64,000 bases of DNA from CAVQND01 sp049518415 (GTDB lineage Bacteria > Verrucomicrobiota > Verrucomicrobiia > Limisphaerales > UBA8199). Below the pieces are notes generated by a model. It saw only the letters and a program-made list of their open reading frames with translations. It was not told where the DNA came from and did no database searches. Both the position numbers and the translations under genes were made by a program. Shown here piece by piece: positions 34,595 through 42,094 of this stretch. Numbering within the stretch: the first letter of the stretch is position 1; each line of letters starts with the position of its first letter. Location of the stretch: the NCBI GenBank assembly GCA_049518415.1, contig JBEKRX010000013.1, positions 1-64,000 on the forward strand. The letters run 5' to 3'.

Positions 34595-37405
34595 TTATTG
34601 CTGCGCCGGCTGGGTGGCCGACGACCTGGGCTGAGCTGGGAAGCTCTTCTGGGCAAAGGGCATCTCGTCCTCCGAGTGGTAGCGGTTTCCGGCCGGGTCA
34701 ATAATGGTCGGCGTGACGAAGATGAGGAGGTTCTTCTTCTGGGGGATGTCCCCGAGGATGGGGACCTGATCTTTCATCTTGCTGACGTCCTCGCTGATCA
34801 GGTCGCCGAGGACGACGGTCTGGCCGTCCCAGACATTGACGGAGGTGGTGACCTGGCGGATGCGGTAGTGCGGCAGGGGCAGGATGGCGACCAGGGGCGT
34901 AGCGGGGCCGGTGCCCGAAATGGACTGAAGCGTGGTGGCAAACGGGCCGGGATCGTCGTAACTAATGAATTCGGCCATGCTGGGGATAAGCGTCATCTGG
35001 ACGGTGAAACCGTCGGCCGACACATAAGGGATCACGTCCAGAGTGGGGCCGAAAGGGAGGGTCTCGCTGTAGGGCTGGATGGCGGAGGCCTGGTTGACGA
35101 CGGTCCCGCCCAAAGTGCCGGGAGTGGAGGTGCCGCCGACGCCATCCCCACTCATCAGGCTATTGCCAATGACGATGGAGCGCAGGCCAACCACCATGAC
35201 CTCGGTCTGCCGCCCGCTCAGAGTGGTGACCTGCATCCGGCCGAGAATGTTTCTGTCGCCCATGGACTCCCAGCGGCGCAGTCGGGCCGCGGCCTCGGAC
35301 CGGGTGAGGAGGGCGATCGCCGGACCGCCCCCCGGACCCGGTTGGTTGGTGGGACAAGCCTCCGCCCAGAAGGCTTCCGTTTCCGTTTTCGGCAGTTCAA
35401 TGAACACAGCCTGGATGTTGAGTTGAGGGGGAGCCGTAGCCAGGACCGCAATCACCCTCTCGATTGTGTCCAAGTCCTCAAGGCTGGCATAAACCAACAA
35501 CGTGCCTTCACGGTCTTTATAGAAAACCGTCTTGGGGGGAGAAAGGTCCACCCCGATCCCCTTAAAGAACCGGGGCAATGCTCTTAGCACGGTTTCATCG
35601 CGATTGGTGCCCTCCGGCAGACCCAGGAACTTCCGCAGGCCCTGTTCGAGGGTGTTGGGATCAACTTTGAAGGTGCGGAAATAAAGCGCCGGCCCCGCTT
35701 CCTGTCTCTTGAGCAAAAACACCACCCCATAGTCTTCGATGGCATACTGAATCGGCTTGTCGGCACCCTCGACAACGGCACCGAGGACATCGGCAAGCGA
35801 CGCGTCTTTGAGGGGTGGATCGATAGTGACCGGGATGTTGCAGGCATCGGCCGGCCCGGCCTTTGGCAACCCGGTGACCGGGTCGATTGCAGCTTCGTCG
35901 GGCTTCAGGATGAAGTTGATGCCACGCTTTTCGGTGTCCTGTTTGAGCGACTGGACACGGAGTATCCTGACAACCTCCGGCAGGGGCAGCCGCCGCCAGG
36001 GCCCGACCACGTCCAGGTGGATGCGTTTGAGTTCGCTGGCGATTTTCTGGCGGCCGGAGCGCTTGGGATTCGCTCCGGCATTTTGCCGCCCGTCCAAAGC
36101 AGCACTGAACCGGGCTTCCCGGACCAGGTTCCTGTAATAAAGAGCGGTTTGGTTCTGCGGGTCCAAAAGCAGGGCCTTTTTCAGCTCGGCGTCAGCCTGC
36201 TCGAGCTCGCCCATTTCGTAGAGCAGCTTGCCGTCCTGCACGCGCGTCTTGCTCTCAAGCCTTTGGTATTCCGAAGCCGTGTTTTGACTGGCGGAAGCGA
36301 CCGGAGGGGCCGGCGCCGGTTCCGCGACGGCGGGTTCGGGCTTTTCAACCGGAGCGGGGGCCTGGCCCATGGGCAGCGCCAGCGCCGCAAAAGCCATGAC
36401 CGACAAAACCGAGGCCAGCGTCAGGCCGGCCTTGCGGGGCGCCTGGAAATCGATCAGCCGCTCGATGCGCTGGCCCAGGGAGGAGCGGGATTCGAGGATG
36501 CCCACCAGGCCCAGGCTGGCCAGCGGGCGGCAGAGCGCAAGCCTGGCCACGCGCAGGAGCGTGGGCGCGTATGTGTCGGCCCCATCCTCAAGGGCCAGCA
36601 TGACCGCGTCGTCCACGGCCTCCTCGCGCGCGCGCCGAATCCGGGCATTGGCCAGCCAGAGCAGCGGGTGCCACCAATAGAGGATCTGCAACACCGCCTG
36701 CCAGAGGTTCAACCAGGGGTCCCTGCGCCGCAGATGGACCAGTTCGTGCAGGAGCACCGCCCGCAGTTGCTCGGGCGCAAGCCCCTCCGCCAGCGAGCGC
36801 GGCAGCAGCAGCACCGGACGAATCAGGCCGCAGACCGCCGGTGCTATCGGCCGCTCGGCGAGCCTGAGCCGCACCGGCCTGCGCAAGCCCGCCGCCCGCC
36901 GCGCCTGCGCGAGCAACTCCTCAATCCCGCCCGGCGTGGAGGTCGCGCCCCCCGCTTCCCGGGCCACCTGCCGCCAGCGAACCAGCATCCAGGCCAGCAG
37001 GCCAAGGCTAACGGCCGCCCAGACCGCCAGGCCCCACGCCGCCCCAGACAATCGTGCCGGAGGACGCGCGGCCGGAGCGACGGAAACGGATGCCAGGGGC
37101 CTTGGGGCCAGGACCGGCCCGTAAGTGATGACCACCGGCGGCTGGCGAGGCCTGGAGGGCGCAGCCGCGGCCGGACGCAGCCACCAGCCAACACTGGTCG
37201 GCAGCGCCAGCGAGGGCGGCAACGCCAATTTCAGCAGCACCACCAGCCAGAGCGCGTAGCGCACCGAGGCGCGGAGCTTGCGCCGGAAGACAAAATCCAG
37301 GCCGAACAGAAAAGCGATCAGGAGGCTGGACTGCCAGAGCATCGTCCAGGCAAGGGCCAGGGCCGGTCCCCCCCAATAGTTGAGAGTATGGATGGCGTAG
37401 TTCAT
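34595..37405 (-). CDS. BlaR1-type M56 metallopeptidase fused to a secretin
   Basis: A 936-residue protein from the ATG at 37405 (MNYAIHTLNYWGG). Residues 1-~350 are a BlaR1/MecR1-like M56 peptidase: membrane segments at ~15-35, ~45-65, ~120-140 and ~330-350, zinc motif HELVH (~220) and the third ligand Glu in REEAVDD (~262). Residues ~380-435 resemble a TPR; ~465-565 a secretin N-terminal (STN/N0) domain; and ~650-915 a secretin core ending with the family signature VPILGDIP...LLIFVTPTI (~880). The usual C-terminal penicillin sensor of BlaR1 is missing. The BlaI repressor gene is 20 bp upstream, so it likely controls that repressor by proteolysis. Whether the secretin part can form a pore or only senses is unknown. 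Confidence 0.9.
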   Translation of the reverse strand: MNYAIHTLNYWGGPALALAWTMLWQSSLLIAFLFGLDFVFRRKLRASVRYALWLVVLLKLALPPSLALPTSVGWWLRPAAAAPSRPRQPPVVITYGPVLAPRPLASVSVAPAARPPARLSGAAWGLAVWAAVSLGLLAWMLVRWRQVAREAGGATSTPGGIEELLAQARRAAGLRRPVRLRLAERPIAPAVCGLIRPVLLLPRSLAEGLAPEQLRAVLLHELVHLRRRDPWLNLWQAVLQILYWWHPLLWLANARIRRAREEAVDDAVMLALEDGADTYAPTLLRVARLALCRPLASLGLVGILESRSSLGQRIERLIDFQAPRKAGLTLASVLSVMAFAALALPMGQAPAPVEKPEPAVAEPAPAPPVASASQNTASEYQRLESKTRVQDGKLLYEMGELEQADAELKKALLLDPQNQTALYYRNLVREARFSAALDGRQNAGANPKRSGRQKIASELKRIHLDVVGPWRRLPLPEVVRILRVQSLKQDTEKRGINFILKPDEAAIDPVTGLPKAGPADACNIPVTIDPPLKDASLADVLGAVVEGADKPIQYAIEDYGVVFLLKRQEAGPALYFRTFKVDPNTLEQGLRKFLGLPEGTNRDETVLRALPRFFKGIGVDLSPPKTVFYKDREGTLLVYASLEDLDTIERVIAVLATAPPQLNIQAVFIELPKTETEAFWAEACPTNQPGPGGGPAIALLTRSEAAARLRRWESMGDRNILGRMQVTTLSGRQTEVMVVGLRSIVIGNSLMSGDGVGGTSTPGTLGGTVVNQASAIQPYSETLPFGPTLDVIPYVSADGFTVQMTLIPSMAEFISYDDPGPFATTLQSISGTGPATPLVAILPLPHYRIRQVTTSVNVWDGQTVVLGDLISEDVSKMKDQVPILGDIPQKKNLLIFVTPTIIDPAGNRYHSEDEMPFAQKSFPAQPRSSATQPAQQ

Positions 37406-37425
37406 GGCGCGGGTTCGCGGGCGGT

Positions 37426-37839
37426 TCAGCGCGGCGAGCGCCCCGGGGAAGCCGAGGCGGCCGACTTTTTCTTTGCTTTGATGAGCGATTCCAGGCGGGC
37501 GAGGTCCTGGGCGGAGAGCTCGCCCGCATCCAGCAGGCCTTGGACCATCGGGGTCAGCGCGCCGTTGAAGGCGTTCTTGAGCGCGTAAAGCAACTCGCCC
37601 CGTTGGGCCTGCTCGCGGGTGACCGCCGAACGGAACCGGGTGACGTGCCCGGTTTTCTCGGCGCTCAGCAGTCCCTTGGCGACCATTCGATCCATCAGCG
37701 TGCGCACGGTCGAGTAGGTCCAACCGGTCTTGGACCGCAGCTTCTCCTGGATGGCCGGGGCCGAGCATGGTTCGGCGTCCCAGACCGCTTTGATGATCGT
37801 CCACTCCGCTTCGGTCAGTTCCACGCCGTCTTTTCTCAT
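37426..37839 (-). CDS. blaI: BlaI/MecI-family transcriptional repressor
   Basis: A 137-residue winged-helix repressor: LTEAEWTIIKAVWDAEPCSAP at the N-terminus and TGWTYSTVRTLMDRMVAKGLL as recognition helix region (~36-56), then a dimerisation part and an Ala/Lys/Ser tail. BlaI dimers bind TACA-N2-TGTA sites and are inactivated by cleavage on a signal from an M56 partner, which is encoded next to it. Two matching operators lie upstream, one inside the likely promoter, so autorepression is expected. Confidence 0.93.
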   Translation of the reverse strand: MRKDGVELTEAEWTIIKAVWDAEPCSAPAIQEKLRSKTGWTYSTVRTLMDRMVAKGLLSAEKTGHVTRFRSAVTREQAQRGELLYALKNAFNGALTPMVQGLLDAGELSAQDLARLESLIKAKKKSAASASPGRSPR

Positions 37840-37851
37840 AGCTGCCGCCCA

Positions 37852-37880
37852 GTATTATCTACAACTGTAGAGGTTGTCAA
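37852..37880 (-). promoter_or_regulatory. Likely blaI promoter overlapping operator 1
   Basis: On the minus strand a perfect -35 box TTGACA (37880-37875) is followed by TAATAC after 17 bp, or GATAAT after 15 bp. The palindromic operator fills the spacer. The start codon at 37839 is only ~6 bases beyond the expected transcription start, so the mRNA would be nearly leaderless. Confidence 0.55.
37859..37870. promoter_or_regulatory. BlaI-type operator 1
   Basis: CTACAACTGTAG is a perfect dyad (CTACA/TGTAG with a 2-bp centre) containing the TACA-N2-TGTA core recognised by BlaI/MecI repressors. It sits 20 bp upstream of the repressor start codon. Confidence 0.7.
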
Positions 37881-37888
37881 GCCCTTTC

Positions 37889-37902
37889 TTTACAAATGTA
37901 AA
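37889..37902. promoter_or_regulatory. BlaI-type operator 2
   Basis: TTTACAAATGTAAA has perfect 6-bp arms (TTTACA/TGTAAA) and the TACA-N2-TGTA core. Its centre is 31 bp from operator 1, about three helix turns. On the plus strand TTGTCA (37874-37879) and TGTAAA (37897-37902), 17 bp apart, could be a promoter for the sigma-factor gene, which this operator would block. Confidence 0.65.
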
Positions 37903-38018
37903 TATTCCGGCAGCGACCACAATCACAGCCGGATTTGAGACGCCCGCTTTGCTCCAATATTACACCCGGCCGGCCTTAGCCGCTTGAACCTTTCCGGGGC
38001 AATTGGCACAAAGGAGGT

Positions 38019-38594
38019 ATGGACGAAGAGAAACTGGTCGCGGCGTTCCGGGACCAGGACCCCGCGGCAGTGCGGGAACTGCTCAGCAGCCACGGCGACC
38101 GGCTGTTGCGGTCCGCCTTTTTGCTGTGCGGCCGCGAGGCCGATGCCCAGGACCTGGTCCAGGAAACGTTTCTCCAGGCGCTCCAATCCGCGCCTCGGTT
38201 TCGGAATCAGTCCAGCCTTTACACCTGGCTTCACGGGATACTGCTGAACTTGACCCGCCATTACCATCGGGATCGCAAACGAATCGTCTATGGGGATGAA
38301 CAGGTCGAGCGAGCGGCGGCGGCGGCAGAGGAGAGTCCTATCGCGATGGACCTCCAGATGACCGGTTCCGCCCTCCAGCAAGCCCTCGGCCGGCTTTCCC
38401 TCCCGCATCGCGAAGTGGTCATCCTGCGTTTCTACGAGGATATGAAGATACACGAGATCGCCGCGCACTTGGGGATCTCCAGGGGCACCGTCAAATCCCG
38501 GCTGCACTACTCCATAGAGCGCCTGCAGCAACTGGTTTCGGAGGAAATGAACCTTTTTGCCGCAGAGGGCACTCAAAGGGCGGAACGAACATGA
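38019..38594 (+). CDS. ECF-type RNA polymerase sigma factor
   Basis: A 191-residue sigma-70 family protein. Region 2 is seen in ADAQDLVQETFLQAL (~40-55) and region 4 in LPHREVVILRFYEDMKIHEI plus GTVKSRLHYS (~125-170). A perfect AAGGAGG (38011-38017) lies only one base before the ATG, an unusually short spacing; no nearby alternative start is apparent. The gene is divergent from blaI with 179 bp between, and shares the operator region. Its stop overlaps the anti-sigma gene start by 4 bp. Confidence 0.92.
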   Translation: MDEEKLVAAFRDQDPAAVRELLSSHGDRLLRSAFLLCGREADAQDLVQETFLQALQSAPRFRNQSSLYTWLHGILLNLTRHYHRDRKRIVYGDEQVERAAAAAEESPIAMDLQMTGSALQQALGRLSLPHREVVILRFYEDMKIHEIAAHLGISRGTVKSRLHYSIERLQQLVSEEMNLFAAEGTQRAERT

Positions 38595-39154
38595 ATTGCC
38601 GGCGCCTCGAGCATTGGTTGGATGAATACGTCGAGGGGACGCTCTCGCCTCGAAAACAGGCGGCCGCGGACCGGCACCTGGCAGGCTGTGCCGCCTGTCG
38701 CGCCAAGCTGCGCCGGTATCGTGAATTCGCGCAAAGTCTGGCCGGCGAAATGCGGCAGGCCACCCAATCGTTGCGGCTCCGTCCGGAAGTGGAGCGTCGC
38801 CTGCTCCAGGCTCAGCGGAGCGGAACCGCCGGCGTGGCGGACCAGCCGGCGGCGGCCCGATTCTGGAGCCGCCTGTTCCAGCCTCGGGCCGCCGCCGCCT
38901 GCCTGCTGGCCGCCGGCGTTTTGCTGGCGGGGTATTTCACTTGGCGTTCGGGCCACAGGCCGGGAACGGGCCCGGACCTTTCCGTATCCGTCCAGGTTTC
39001 GTATCTCGTGCCGAAATACACATTTCGCCAGGAGGGGTCTTATGTCATTGACACGCTGAGCTACGAGACCATCTCCGTACACGGACGGTTTTGGCCGGAA
39101 CACAATCCAAAGCCGATGCGAGAACAACAGCACAAATTGAATCCCATAAAATGA
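38591..39154 (+). CDS. Zinc-finger anti-sigma factor
   Basis: A 187-residue membrane protein. The N-terminal ~45 residues are a zf-HC2-type anti-sigma domain: Cys3, then HLAGCAAC giving the His-x3-Cys-x2-Cys cluster (~30-37). A single membrane segment (AAAACLLAAGVLLAGYFTW) follows at ~98-116, and ~70 residues lie outside. It should hold the sigma factor encoded just upstream at the membrane until a signal arrives. ATGA overlaps at both ends couple its translation to the genes on either side. Confidence 0.87.
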   Translation: MNCRRLEHWLDEYVEGTLSPRKQAAADRHLAGCAACRAKLRRYREFAQSLAGEMRQATQSLRLRPEVERRLLQAQRSGTAGVADQPAAARFWSRLFQPRAAAACLLAAGVLLAGYFTWRSGHRPGTGPDLSVSVQVSYLVPKYTFRQEGSYVIDTLSYETISVHGRFWPEHNPKPMREQQHKLNPIK

Positions 39155-40092
39155 AAGCTCAACGATTACACCTGAAACACCTGATCCGCCTCGGCCTGGC
39201 GGCGGGCCTCGCGTCCTGGACGGCGACCGCCTGGACGGCCACCGGCCGGGCTGACGACGAGTTCCCCCTGGTGGTGCCGTTCTACCTGGGCAAAGCCCAT
39301 TTCGCTCCCGGTGACAACATCACGATTGAGTCCGTGCGCGGCACGGCGGCCGAGTTCAAGACCAATGAAACCTATTGTGTCGAGGGCGTGTACACCTTGA
39401 ATTCCGCGGACGAGGCGGACCTTGCGCTGTTTGTTACGGCCCGCCAAGACGCGCCGTCCAAAATAGACCCGCGGCAGAGAGTTCGCATCAAGAAGGGCAG
39501 CGGCTCGTTTCGTTTGGTCGAGACGATGGCTGTCCAGGGTTACCCGCACGTGAGTTTCTACCCGCTTCCTGCCGGCCCCGGCGGGGGAATCTATTTCGGA
39601 ATGGGCGCCTGGCTGTTGCCCGAACAAATTGCCAGCCCTTCGGACCATGCCCCCGCTCGCGGCGGCTCGGCGGCCGGCGCTGGTGCTAAAACTGCCTTGT
39701 CCGGACCGAATCGTGTCCTGTTCGAATACCTGGGCGAGCCGGTCGCGGCCCCGGCGAACCTCGAGACCGCCTATACCAAAGACGGTCTGCGCCGGGCCGT
39801 GCAATCAGCCGCGCGCCAGGCCGGGATCGAGACCCGGGAAATCGTGATTGACGATTCGGAGTACCCTTGCCTGGTGGGGGTCATTTGCCGGGAGGGTGAC
39901 TTCGCCAAGCTCAGGGCCCAACTCGAAAAGGCCGAGGCCTACGAGTACCGCGGAGATGTGGGCGGCCACACCCGTTACACCTTCAATCTCACCCCCTGGC
40001 GCGTCTGGCCGCCCGAAGCCCAGGCGCGCATTGCCCGGCGCCTTGTGCTGAGAATGCAGGTCTTCAACGACCGCCTCCAGGGGCGGGAGTAA
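39151..40092 (+). CDS. Secreted protein in the sigma/anti-sigma operon
   Basis: A 313-residue protein from the ATG at 39151, overlapping the anti-sigma stop (ATGA). A basic N-terminus and hydrophobic stretch (LIRLGLAAGLASWTATAWTA) form a signal peptide cleaved near GRADD. The mature part has a beta-rich ~120-residue domain (FAPGDNITIESVRGTAAEFK) and a C-terminal mixed domain (GIETREIVIDDSEYPCLVG, EAYEYRGDVGGHTRYTFNL). I recognise no family. Its coupling suggests it is an effector or sensor of the sigma system in the periplasm. Confidence 0.8.
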   Translation: MKAQRLHLKHLIRLGLAAGLASWTATAWTATGRADDEFPLVVPFYLGKAHFAPGDNITIESVRGTAAEFKTNETYCVEGVYTLNSADEADLALFVTARQDAPSKIDPRQRVRIKKGSGSFRLVETMAVQGYPHVSFYPLPAGPGGGIYFGMGAWLLPEQIASPSDHAPARGGSAAGAGAKTALSGPNRVLFEYLGEPVAAPANLETAYTKDGLRRAVQSAARQAGIETREIVIDDSEYPCLVGVICREGDFAKLRAQLEKAEAYEYRGDVGGHTRYTFNLTPWRVWPPEAQARIARRLVLRMQVFNDRLQGRE

Positions 40093-40098
40093 TCAGCC

Positions 40099-40116
40099 GG
40101 GGGCGCAGGCGCCCCC
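40099..40116 (+). terminator. Hairpin after the sigma operon
   Basis: GGGGGCGC and GCGCCCCC form a perfect 8-bp stem with a 2-base loop, 6 bases after the stop codon at 40092. There is no T-run. It could end or protect the sigma operon transcript. Confidence 0.4.
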
Positions 40117-40230
40117 TGTGCGGGGCGAAAGTCTCAGCCGTATTCTTGCAGATCGAAACCACTAATGAACGCAAATGGACGCGAATAGAAGAGGAAAACC
40201 CCTCGTCTTGGTCTGTGTTAATTGATCATT

Positions 40231-41853
40231 ATGGCAAACAGGCCCCATTTAAAGTTCAGCGTTCAAGGTTCAAGGTTCAAGGTTCGCCCTCCGTCCGCCG
40301 TCCTCCATTCTCCATCCTCGTTCCTCGCCCCCTCCCTGGCCCTCCTCCTGTCTGTCTTGTCCCCCTTCGCGCTCCCGGCCGCACCGCAGCCGGCGCGCGC
40401 GCGGCCCAACTTCGTTATCATTCTCGCCGACGACCTCGGCTACGGGGACATCGGCCCCTTCGGCTCGAAACTCAACCGCACGCCCAATCTCGACCGCATG
40501 GCCCGCGAAGGCCTGCGCCTCACCAGCTTCTACGCCGCCCCAGTTTGCACCCCCTCCCGCGCCCAGCTCCTTTCCGGCTGCTACCCCAAGCGCGTCTCCC
40601 TGCCCAATGTCCTCTTTCCCGCCTGTCCCATCGGCCTCAACACCAACGAGGCAACCTTGCCCAAACTCCTCAAGCCCCAAGGCTATGCCACCCTGGCCGT
40701 CGGCAAGTGGCACCTGGGCGACCAACTGGAGTTCCTGCCCACCCGCCACGGCTTCGATCATTATTTCGGCCTGCCGTACTCCAATGACATGGGGCCGGCG
40801 GAGGAAAAAGCCGCCCTGCAATCCCTCGAGCGGGCGGCGCCTAATGAACCGGCCCGCCTCGGCCCTCCTGGCCAGTTGGGCATCACGCGGGGGACCCGCC
40901 CGCCCCTCCCGCTCGTGCGTGATGAGCAAGTCATCGAGACGGTCTCCCCGCCCCAGCAGGACCTGCTCACCGCCCGGTATGCCGACGAGGCCGTCCGCTT
41001 CATCCGCCAGCATCGCGCCCAGCCTTTCTTCCTTTACCTCGCCCATACCGCCGTCCACGTCCCGCTCCATCCCGGCCCGGCCTTCCGCGGCAAATCCGCC
41101 AACGGTCTCTACGGCGACTGGGTCGAGGAAGTGGATTGGAGCGTCGGTCGCGTCCTGGATACCCTGCGCGAATGCCAGCTCGACCGCAAGACGCTCGTGC
41201 TCTTTACCAGCGACAACGGCCCCTGGCTGGTCATGGGCACCAACGCCGGCGTCGCCGGCCCCCTGCGCGGCGGCAAGGGCTCCACCTGGGAAGGCGGCCT
41301 GCGCGAGCCGACCATTGCCTGGTGGCCCGGCCAAATCCAGGCCGGCGCTTCCTGCGACGCCCTCATGGCCAGCTTCGATCTCCTCCCCACCTTCCTGAAA
41401 CTCGCCGGCGGCCGCCTCCCGGACCAGCGCAAGCTCGACGGCGCCGACCTCTGGCCGCTGCTCAGCGGCCACCGCCGCGCCCAGGTCCACAGCGCCTTTT
41501 ACTACTTCAATGGCGCCAAACTCGAGGCCGTCCGCAGCGGCCCCTGGAAACTGGCCCTCCCAGGCCAGGGCGCCGGCAGCAGTGCCGCAAAGGTCCCCTC
41601 GGAAACCCCTTCCCCCGCCACTCGCCTATATAACCTCGACCGCGACATCGGTGAATCCACCGATGTCGCCCGGCAACATCCGCGCGTCCTTCGCCGCCTC
41701 GAGCGCCTCCTCGCCCAGATGGACGCCGACCTCGGCCGAAACCAGGCCGGTCCCGGCGTCCGGCCCCCTGGCCGCGTGGCCAGGCCCCAGCCCTTGCTCC
41801 TGCCAGGGACCCCCTTCGTCATGGGCGATGCCTCCCCCAGTCCGAACCCGTGA
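40231..41853 (+). CDS. Secreted sulfatase (formylglycine type)
   Basis: A 540-residue arylsulfatase-family protein from the ATG at 40231; a TTG at 40222 is possible. A signal-like segment (LAPSLALLLSVLSPFALPAA) lies ~25-50 residues in, after a basic stretch encoded by a heptamer array. The metal site begins ILADDLGYGD (~66), and VCTPSRAQLLSG (~106) holds the C-x-P-S-R motif whose Cys is converted to formylglycine. Later motifs are LAVGKWHLG and FTSDNGPW. It removes sulfate esters from polysaccharides, matching the other carbohydrate enzymes nearby. No maturase gene is seen in the window. Confidence 0.93.
   Translation: MANRPHLKFSVQGSRFKVRPPSAVLHSPSSFLAPSLALLLSVLSPFALPAAPQPARARPNFVIILADDLGYGDIGPFGSKLNRTPNLDRMAREGLRLTSFYAAPVCTPSRAQLLSGCYPKRVSLPNVLFPACPIGLNTNEATLPKLLKPQGYATLAVGKWHLGDQLEFLPTRHGFDHYFGLPYSNDMGPAEEKAALQSLERAAPNEPARLGPPGQLGITRGTRPPLPLVRDEQVIETVSPPQQDLLTARYADEAVRFIRQHRAQPFFLYLAHTAVHVPLHPGPAFRGKSANGLYGDWVEEVDWSVGRVLDTLRECQLDRKTLVLFTSDNGPWLVMGTNAGVAGPLRGGKGSTWEGGLREPTIAWWPGQIQAGASCDALMASFDLLPTFLKLAGGRLPDQRKLDGADLWPLLSGHRRAQVHSAFYYFNGAKLEAVRSGPWKLALPGQGAGSSAAKVPSETPSPATRLYNLDRDIGESTDVARQHPRVLRRLERLLAQMDADLGRNQAGPGVRPPGRVARPQPLLLPGTPFVMGDASPSPNP
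40254..40288. repeat. Heptamer array at the sulfatase N-terminus (GTTCAAG, 5 units)
   Basis: GTTCAGC, three GTTCAAG and GTTCGCC lie head to tail inside the first 20 codons of the sulfatase frame. Gain or loss of one unit would shift the reading frame ahead of the signal peptide, or move the start to a downstream codon. Confidence 0.8.
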
Positions 41854-41963
41854 CAACTCCTGCCACCGCCTCGACAACCCCCTTCCAGTCGGCGACTGCC
41901 CCCACCCCGCGCGCTTCAACCGCAAGAGCCCCGACTTCCTGGATGGGATTTCGAAAAATTTCC

Positions 41964-41999
41964 CAATCCAGCCAACCTAGCCAATAGAGCCAATGGAGC
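41964..41999. repeat. Nonamer array (CCAATAGAG-like, 4 units)
   Basis: CCAATCCAG, CCAACCTAG, CCAATAGAG and CCAATGGAG lie head to tail between the sulfatase and SGNH/TPR genes, which are convergent, just before a partial family B repeat. Confidence 0.7.
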
Positions 42000-42007
42000 A
42001 TTGGGCG

Positions 42008-42094
42008 GGCGCATCCTGACACTGCCCCCGAGCGCGGGCGGAGGCCCTCCCCCCTTCCCCAAGCGCCCTGGGCCGCCCGGCGGCGGGGCTGGGC
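42008..42094. repeat. Family B element, left half only
   Basis: The left inverted end (GGGCGCATCCTGACACTGCC) and following GAGCGCGGGCGGA..CCCTCCCCCC block match copies 2 and 3. The element stops after about 60 bp without the big stem or the right end. It abuts the stop codon of the SGNH/TPR gene at 42095. Confidence 0.6.

Noticed and set aside
37859..37902. Operators as fragments of a dispersed hairpin repeat
   Set aside because: They are AT-rich, not GC-rich like the dispersed hairpins, and match the known TACA/TGTA pattern next to a BlaI gene.
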